Shown here in pieces: positions 57,109-64,000 of a stretch of DNA of 64,000 nt. The notes under the pieces are model-generated. The model saw only the letters and a program-made list of their open reading frames with translations, was not told the DNA's origin and made no database searches. The position numbers and the translations under genes are program-made. Position 1 is the stretch's first letter, and every line of letters starts with the position of its first letter. This stretch comes from Cryptomeria japonica (Eukaryota > Streptophyta > Pinopsida > Cupressales > Cupressaceae): positions 290,219,957 through 290,283,956 of the forward strand of contig NC_081410.1 of NCBI RefSeq assembly GCF_030272615.1. The letters run 5' to 3'.

Positions 57109-58552
57109 TGTTGAATTCACCATAGGACTAGGGAGGAGGTGAATTGGTTTGGACCCTAAAAAAACTTACTTATAATTCTTTAAACTTCAAGCCACAATTA
57201 ACTTATCTTTTCCAACATGAAACATGAAAGCACAAAGCACAATACACACACAAGAACATCAAATTTACATTTAAAACCCAAGAAGGGAAAAAACTACGAT
57301 GAGAATCATACTTAAAATATGAATAATTGATTACAATGTTTTATGCTCAAGGCCAAGGAGCATATTGCACTTGATTGGACTTTCAAAACTAAGACAGACA
57401 CCCTTAAGATAAGATACAAATGACTTCCAATATTGAGACACAAAATATTAGGGAAAGATACAAAGAGCTACATAGGTTGTTAAAGGACTCACTATCTTTT
57501 GATAGGTACAAGGAATAATGAATTATAATGAACAAGATCTCCTAATCATGAAACTATCCTTCAACCACTGTATCAAGAGAACAATATCATGACAAACATC
57601 TTTGACTTTATTCATTATCTCAACACATTATCACACTGAAGATATGATCATCAAAGCTCATCACAAACTGCAATTCATACGTCTACTACTTACATATCAT
57701 TCACATCCAATTCACAACAATACACTCCCCAAATCATACATTTGTACTTTTATTTATACAAGGTTATACATTTAAACCCTCAACTAGGTTGGCCACAAAT
57801 AGAGTGTACATGAATTGTATAAAGTCAGCCACCTAGACCAAAAATATGAAATGCAGTCCACTCTAGGAGAAAAAGAGGACCCAAATACACCACAAAACAT
57901 CTTCCAAAGTTAATTCCAAAGAACTACACATGCTAGAACATCTACCAAAGTCAACATTAGCCATAACATCTAGAACAATAATGAAACATGTTAACTAATT
58001 AGCCCAAAAATATCACCCAATGTAAAATAATCAATGTGGATCTACACATGACACTATGAGACCCATATAAACATTCTAATTCAACCTCTATTGCATACCC
58101 AAACCCAAAGGTATGATCCAAATAAGACATGCTACCTAAGTCAACTAGAGACCAACACACTTGACAACACTGAACAACATAACTTCGCCTGTTGATTAAA
58201 CAAACATAGGAATTTTTAACTAGAACACTAAATAAACTATTTATTTATATGTCCTCCAAGCCATAACACTTGAATCACCATATAATGAAAATACAGAGCA
58301 ATCTTGGATAGTCTTGATAGACAACCTCACTATCAACAAACTGCCACAACCAACTTTATCAACAAAGCAACTCAGGACCTAAAAATATTATACTGAAGCA
58401 TCCATAGATCATAGACATTATATCCAAAACCACATTCCATGAACATCAAGAACCAAAGGAATGCAAAAACTTCTTCCATGAAGACATTTAAATACTCGTT
58501 CCTTCATATTGAAACTTCCACTACACTAGCATTTGGCACACGGAACTAAACA
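57109..58552 (-). repeat. Element G 5' LTR (outer end unresolved)
   Basis: Starts on the plus strand TGTTGAATTCACCATAGG. GGGAGGAGGTGAATTGG and AAAACCCAAGAAGGGAAAAA are the reverse-complement forms of the C-tract and TTTCCC/GGGTTT motifs seen in the other LTRs. It resembles element J's LTR in layout. The outer end could not be fixed; element I begins at about 58553. Confidence 0.6.
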
Positions 58553-58759
58553 AGAACTAAACTGAAAGGAAATATTTTTGGTTGATGCAATATTTCTCAA
58601 AGACTGGGGATGCTCCTGCATCAAAAACCCCAGAGAGGAAAAGATGTTTCATGAGAGATAACTCATAAACATCTAAAAGGATTCGGGATATAGACCACAT
58701 GCTTATTTATGATCCAAACATCTTCCTTATCTACCAACCTCTTCTTTAGCTCCTTCGGT

Positions 58760-60508
58760 GCCTCCACCGGCTTCTCTAACCCTTAAGTCTCTTTGTTTCT
58801 CTTCTTTTGCTTCAGATCTGCACATTGTCTTTGTTTACTACTCTCTTTCTTCTGCAACTCTAATTTGTTTCTACCACAAGACTTCATCTGGTTTTTCATC
58901 ATAAGCTCTCCATCATCTGGTTCTATCTATCCATCAGGCTTATGTATATGATCTTTCTTCAAACTCATGTCACCTTCTGGTATTACCTCTGCACTCGGTT
59001 TCTTAGTACTACAACTTTTCTCAGGACTCGGATTCTTCACCTCCTTTTCTTTCTCCTTCAAAGAAATAATTGTGAAGTTCTTCCCATCCTTCTCAATAGT
59101 GACTAGGTTTCTTCTATAGTCATAAATAGCTCCTCTATCAAACTACCAAGGTCTCCCCAACAAGACATGACAAGAACTCATAGATACAACATCACACAAA
59201 ACTTCATCCCTAAAAGGCCTAATATTGAAATTCACCAAACATTGTTCCTTTATCTCTATCTTTTGATCATCTTGTAACCAACTTACCTCATAAGGACAAG
59301 GATTCTCAAGCCTCTAATCCAAGATTCACATTCATCTCCTCAGATACCAAATTCTCAGTACTTCCACTATCCACAATAACCTTGCAACACTTACCACGGT
59401 GATTTGCACATAGTCTGAAAAAGACTCTTTTTATGAGTAGATCTGGTATCCTTACTGCTCTGCTCCATCATGACTCTTCTGAACATAAGGTATTCTCCTT
59501 TCTCCGATATACTATTGGTTCCAGTAAATTCACTTTTCGATTCCTCATTTTCCACACAATGTCTTAACATTCCTTTCTTACATTCATTAAATATATGTCT
59601 GGTTTCTCCACATTTGAAACATTTGCCAGGAAATTCTCTATCGACACTGCCAGATCTTTTCCACTGTATTTTATGTTCTGGTTCTTTACTCCACTTAGGT
59701 TTAGATTCTTCCTCAACACTTTGCTTCTCTATACTCATCTATCCCTCAAATTTCTCCTTCCCTATATTTGATTGTCATCTTCTAATCTTCTCCTCGGCCT
59801 TCAAAGCATACTGGTAATCTTCCTCAACTATGGAAACCCTCAACATACTCATCTCATCCTGAATTTTAAATGAAAATCCATTTATGTACCTCACCACCTT
59901 TTCTCTATCCATCTCTCTATGTCAAGATCTAATCATTACCTTATAGAATTCCTCAGTATACTCTTTCATAGTCATGTTTCTCTATTTCAGGTTCTGCAAT
60001 TTCTTGAACAATTCCAATTCATAGTCTCCCAGTGTGAACTTGGCCTTCAATCTTGCAGCCATCTGTCTCCACCAAGTGATCTTCATTTCACCATTCTTCA
60101 CTTTGTATTTCTACAATTCTTTCTGCCATAAGGCAACATGCCCTTTCAACTTAGTTTGTGCCAACCAGACTCTTTGCAAGTCATTGACATCCTCAAACTC
60201 AAAGTAGTCCTCCAAATCAGTGATCCAATCAATCAGATCCTCTGGGTTTAATGTTTCAGAAAAGTTTGAAACCTCACTTTATGAATTTTGCTCACATGCA
60301 CTACTAATCTCAAGAATCTTTCCTCTCTTCCATCTTCTAGTCCTTTAGCCTCTTCTTCAAGCTCTTCACCAACTTTTTCATATTCATCCTCGGATTCAAG
60401 GTTTCTTTGAAAACCAACCAAATCATTTTTGATTTCGTTCCTCACTTCATTCTTGAAGTCTTCCATCATCTTCTCTACCCTCCGGGGGTTTGTCCTTCTA
60501 GGCGGCAT
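58760..60508 (-). pseudogene. Element I gag, zinc knuckle and aspartic protease
   Basis: I start gag at the ATG at 60508 (MPPRRTNPRRVEKMMEDFKN) rather than further upstream, where the frame enters the primer-binding site. It has an acidic EDEYEKVGEELEEEAKGLED segment. The gag core at 60250-59780 is broken. From 59738 it reads KPKWSKEPEHKIQWKRSG, then a knuckle CFKCGETRHIFNEC (C-x2-C-x4-H-x4-C with Arg for Gly). After a stop near 59391 the protease reads CKVIVDSGSTENLVSEEMN (Asp-Ser-Gly intact, about 59380-59320) and then VLCDVVSMSSCHVLLGRPW. Decayed, but clearly gag-protease. Confidence 0.8.
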
Positions 60509-60686
60509 CTCTTCTTCTACTCTGGTGAACTGTCTCAACTCAACGATCTGACTATCAGTTTTAATTGCCTCCCATAGGAGATCTATTGAACATATGTACA
60601 ACCTACCTCCAATTAGCAATCTACCCACCCAAAGGAATGCCTCAATATTTACAAACAAGTCTTCCACCAAACAATTCATAACCAGC

Positions 60687-60698
60687 TCTAATACCACT
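60687..60698 (-). promoter_or_regulatory. Element I primer-binding site
   Basis: The minus strand reads TGGTATTAGAGC at the LTR edge; one change from the initiator tRNA-Met match. Confidence 0.75.
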
Positions 60699-60699
60699 T

Positions 60700-61511
60700 G
60701 ATGCAACCCTAACCAATAAAACCCTCAAAGAGAATCAATCGGCTTATGCAGCAAGAGTAACACAACGAAAGAAATAAGAAAACATAGCAAGATTACAAAA
60801 ATAGATCACATTATTGCCTTAGAACTTCTAAAAACCAACCGGTTATCATCATATAATCATCTCAACACATCTGGTAGTTAACCAGTTACATGCAGGCTTC
60901 AAGCCAGATACAATCCAACTAAGACTCTAAGAATCAAACGGATCACTAAATGCAAATCTCAATCCTTATTCTCAATTCTACAACCACTTCCCCTACAAAT
61001 GATTACATAATTCCATACTTATATCCACTAGAATATATTTGGGTCAGCCACAAAAGATCACATTTACCAATGTAGTAAAATGAAATTTGTAATTAGGTCG
61101 GCCCAAAGAATTAAAGAAATCTTTCCAGAAAATAACACCCAAAAACTACTGTTCGGCAGGAAGGTCAACCACATGCCAAAGAATACTAGACAAGACCCAA
61201 AATAGATGCACACACCAAGAATAGATTTGGTAATGAAGTAAAGTTAACCGGTAAGCACAAGAACTATCTCGAAACCCAAAAATAGTCAACCGGGAGCGAT
61301 AACTGACTGGAAAAGAATCCAAACAAATTGAAAATATGGAATTAAGCACATGATCTAGCCTAGAAACCGAAAAATAGGATCTGCAATGAAAAGCAAGCAA
61401 CTATCAGTACCAACTGGTAAGAATACAGAAAACTGCACACATAACTAAACTGAAAGGAAATATTTTTGGTTGATGCAAGATTTCTCAGAGACCAAGGATG
61501 CTCCTACATCA
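60700..61511 (-). repeat. Element I 5' LTR
   Basis: 812 bp, plus-strand ends TGATGCAACCC and CTCCTACATCA. The last 70 bp recur at 58553-58623. Confidence 0.75.
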
Positions 61512-62242
61512 AAGCTATATCAAATAATTTGCACAAGATTATGTAGGAGAAGATGCTAAGAATCTTTGAAATATTTTTAGGCTTTTGGATCAATGAGGAG
61601 AAGAAAACCATATCAATGAAGGAGAATTGGAACTAGAAAGTGAAAACGGCAATATAAAAAGTCATGAAGCAATGGAAGCATGAATGCAAAGTGAACTGGA
61701 GTTTAAATCCTAGGGGGCATATGGATTTTTGAGATCATTTTCAACTCAAACCAAACCAAGCTCTCCATATAGGAGAAACCAAAATGGTGTCATAGTTAAG
61801 CTATAGAAATGTACAACATGCTCATACTAAACAATAACACATTAGACCTTGGCAATTTTGAGTGACCTACAAAACATATGCCCTAATGCACAATTTGTGA
61901 CAAAAGAGTTTATACTGACCCAATATAAATTGGTAGGTTAACATACAAAACCTTAAGCAAGTTGTACATGACATTGGCAAAATAGATCAAAAGTGCACGT
62001 TGATATAAAGAACACTTTTTCTAACCTAATGTAATATAATGTAACATATTGTATAATAAATGACTAGAAAAAGTAGATACTAATAGTCAAAAAATACTAT
62101 CTGTAGCAGTTAACAAGAAAAATACAATGGGAAAGACTATGCAATGGCTACAAGAGTTAGGTGGGCCACCAAGGGAAAAACTACAAGAAGGGCTATGCTA
62201 CCACTTAACACTCATCTTTTTCAACTCATGTCGCACTCTTAT
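61512..62242. other. Unassigned 730 bp between elements I and J
   Basis: AT-rich, no open frame of note, no LTR ends recognised. Possibly the outer part of element G's LTR or older repeat. Confidence 0.35.
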
Positions 62243-63325
62243 TGTTGAATACCATCAAAGGCTAAGAGGGGGGAGGAGTGAATCAACATTCATAAAATGA
62301 TGTCAAATTAAAGTTATTCTAACTTCATCATTCATCAGCATTAATGAGCTGAAAGTAAATTGCGGTAATAGCCAGAACATTCACACAATGACACTAGATT
62401 TTATGTGCAAAACTCAAACTAGGGAAACCATGGTGAGAATTAAACTCACAATATATAATAGTAGATTTACAATAAATAAGGCTTCCTTCCAAAAGAGCTT
62501 ATTATTTTGGACTTACAGACTGAGACACACAACCCCAAGCAAGATACAAAAGAGACTTACTCTATTTAAGATTACTTCTTCATGGAAAGATACAAAATTG
62601 ATCTCATAAAGCAATAAGAATAATAGATGAATTATATACAAAAGGCATCTATTAGTGTGCAAATAATAGTTCCCTAATATACTCATGTGACTACTCTATA
62701 TACCTTTGAACCACTTCTCTTACTCACTTCACATCTACTGATCATCTATCCATCCTGCATTTTTATTACTTCTTCTTCTCTCATACTCTATATCTAATCC
62801 ATATCTATTACAACTAATATATACCATTCGAATAAAAAACAACTATCACTAGGTCAAAAAAGCATGTATGTGATGTGTATATAGCATCAACCCAAAAATG
62901 AATTATCCAAAAGGTAAAAAGGATATTTACCAAGTCAACACTCCTTCCAACTAAAGCATAATCTAGCACCACAAAAATGTGTTTTGTGCAAAACACTTCT
63001 TATCCTGGACCAAACACAAATAAAGTGGTTCATCCAAGGGAACCATGACATTTTTATCAAAAAAACATAATCTCCTCAGATATATCTAGAACAAATATTA
63101 ATTTTGATCCACAATAAGTTCCTCCAAATAAATCAATAGAATTACTTTTAGAAACATACTGACACATCATTCCACATCTTCTTATTAGCATAATGTTAGG
63201 AGAAAAACACATCTGGACCACCAAATGATCCTATCCAATATCTGGATCACTAATAACAACTAAGGCAATATGAGATTGGCAAAGGTTTAACATCAATGAC
63301 AACAATGGCATCCAAGTGTGTAACA
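62243..63325 (-). repeat. Element J 3' LTR
   Basis: 1083 bp on the plus strand from TGTTGAATACCATC to AAGTGTGTAACA. The reverse-complement motifs GAGGGGGGAGGAGTGAATC and CTAGGGAAACCATGG match the shared LTR core. It is followed by a polypurine tract (minus strand) at 63326-63337. Confidence 0.75.
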
Positions 63326-63420
63326 ATATCCCCCTTTGCCATTAATAGAAAAAATGAAAAGATAGTCATTATCTCACTCCCCCTAACACCATTTCTCCAT
63401 TTCTCCTCCTTTGACAATAA
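63326..63420 (-). promoter_or_regulatory. Element J polypurine tracts
   Basis: The minus strand reads GGCAAAGGGGGATAT next to the LTR, TTAGGGGGAGTGAG about 50 bp inside, and GTCAAAGGAGGAG further in. This is the same three-block layout as B and Copia-1. Confidence 0.75.
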
Positions 63421-63519
63421 TGATAGAGGGTAAATACCTTTAAAAGAAAAAGCTTACAAAACAAAAAATTTATTCTTCTTTAATTGAAGCAATAACAAAT
63501 AAGAAAGAAGAAATGTCAA

Positions 63520-64000
63520 TCAAACATTTACAACCCAAATATCCTTGAATTGATTCTTCAAACCAACAATAGATGAATTCAATGTATGCATAATAGCAAA
63601 CAACATCATATTTTGAGTCGCATAGTCAACACACAAATTTATTGCAAAATCAAAGATATCAAAATTAAACACACTTTGTTCAACTTTTTCTGCATCACCC
63701 AACATTATGGAAAATATGGACAAGCACAATTCCATAGCAACTTTTAGTCCATATTTGTATCTTTATAAATATTTAAGGACAAGGACAACTATGTAAGTTA
63801 AGACTCAAAAGAGTATATCTCATCTGTAAATTTCTTCATATTTTCAAGCCATCTAAGACAATATTTGTATAGATGAGATAAAGTATTGACCATCTTTATG
63901 AAATTAATCAGATTCAGCTTGAGATCATGGTGTGCCTCTAGGAACCTTTCGATCATCTTCTCCACTACATTGTCCTTAGTGAAAGGTTCAGTGGATTCAC
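63520..64000 (-). pseudogene. Element J ORF, C-terminal end of an unknown protein
   Basis: The minus strand from the window edge reads FTKDNVVEKMIERFLEAHHD, LKLNLINFIKMVNTLSHLYK, YCLRWLENMKKFTDEIYSFE and a stop near 63807. A second open part at 63735-63520 (MELCLSIFSIMLGDAEKVEQ, VFNFDIFDFAINLCV) ends at 63520, just before the purine tracts. It is helical with no pol motif where RNase H would sit in a copia element. The LYKYCL segment resembles LYKSCL in element B ORF2. Incomplete at the window edge. Confidence 0.6.

Larger units (their letters stand above)
52200..58552 (-). mobile_element. Element G: decayed Ty1/copia element
   Basis: Minus strand: 5' LTR from 57109, primer-binding site 57095-57106, gag, zinc-knuckle remnant, protease remnant, GAG-pre-integrase, integrase to about 52240. 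RT and RNase H are absent or unrecognisable. Two solo LTRs interrupt it (55487-56655 in gag, 53756-54878 near the protease). The left edge and the outer LTR edge are unresolved. Confidence 0.75.
58553..61511 (-). mobile_element. Element I: partial Ty3/gypsy element (gag-protease only)
   Basis: Minus strand. The right (5') LTR at 60700-61511 has TGATGCAACCC ... CTACATCA ends, with the primer-binding site next to it. Gag, zinc knuckle and protease follow. On the left only about 70 bp of a second LTR remain (58553-58623), matching 61443-61511. RT and integrase are absent, either deleted or never present. AAGCT after 61511 would be the target duplication; its partner is lost. Confidence 0.7.

Overview
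This is plant nuclear DNA made almost entirely of nested LTR retrotransposons. I recognise no host gene, tRNA, rRNA, CRISPR array or bacterial feature. The evidence is Ty1/copia and Ty3/gypsy proteins on both strands, LTRs with TG...CA ends, primer-binding sites matching initiator tRNA-Met, purine tracts and 5-bp target duplications. The depth of nesting and the tolerance of old copies suggest a large-genome plant, possibly a gymnosperm; that last step is inference and the sequence does not prove it.

The layout, reconstructed from LTR ends and target duplications, is as follows. (1) An old Ty3/gypsy element F (minus strand) is split: gag pieces lie at 49024-49345 and 41258-42682. (2) F received element B (plus strand), an LTR element with no pol; its 3' end is at about 41051 and its 5' LTR begins upstream of the window. 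(3) B's 5' LTR was hit by Copia-1 (window start to 15848) and by copia element C (16231-35757, target duplication AATCC). (4) Copia-1 was hit by a young chromovirus (287-7435, duplication ATGTC) in its GAG-pre-integrase domain, and by a 4.3-kb LTR-like insert (10392-14675) in its 3' LTR. (5) C was hit by a 4.5-kb solo LTR (18340-22875, AGAGC) and by copia element D (minus strand, 25495-33179, TAGGT). (6) F was also hit by element E (42683-49023, AAACT), a pol-less element with gag and a membrane-anchored protein.

The right third (52200-64000) holds a decayed minus-strand copia element G, carrying two solo LTRs (53756-54878, TCACT; 55487-56655, ATTAC). It also holds a partial Ty3/gypsy gag-protease element I (58553-61511) and, at the right edge, the 3' end of element J, which looks like a relative of B.

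By eye, LTR divergence falls with nesting depth: B about 12%, C about 9%, D about 6%, chromovirus about 2.4%. All open reading frames are interrupted, so nothing here is likely to move by itself. The most interesting objects are the pol-less families (B with J, and E). They keep gag-like proteins plus proteins I do not recognise. B shares its 3' untranslated region and polypurine tract with Copia-1, which points to Copia-1-like enzymes as its mobilising partner.
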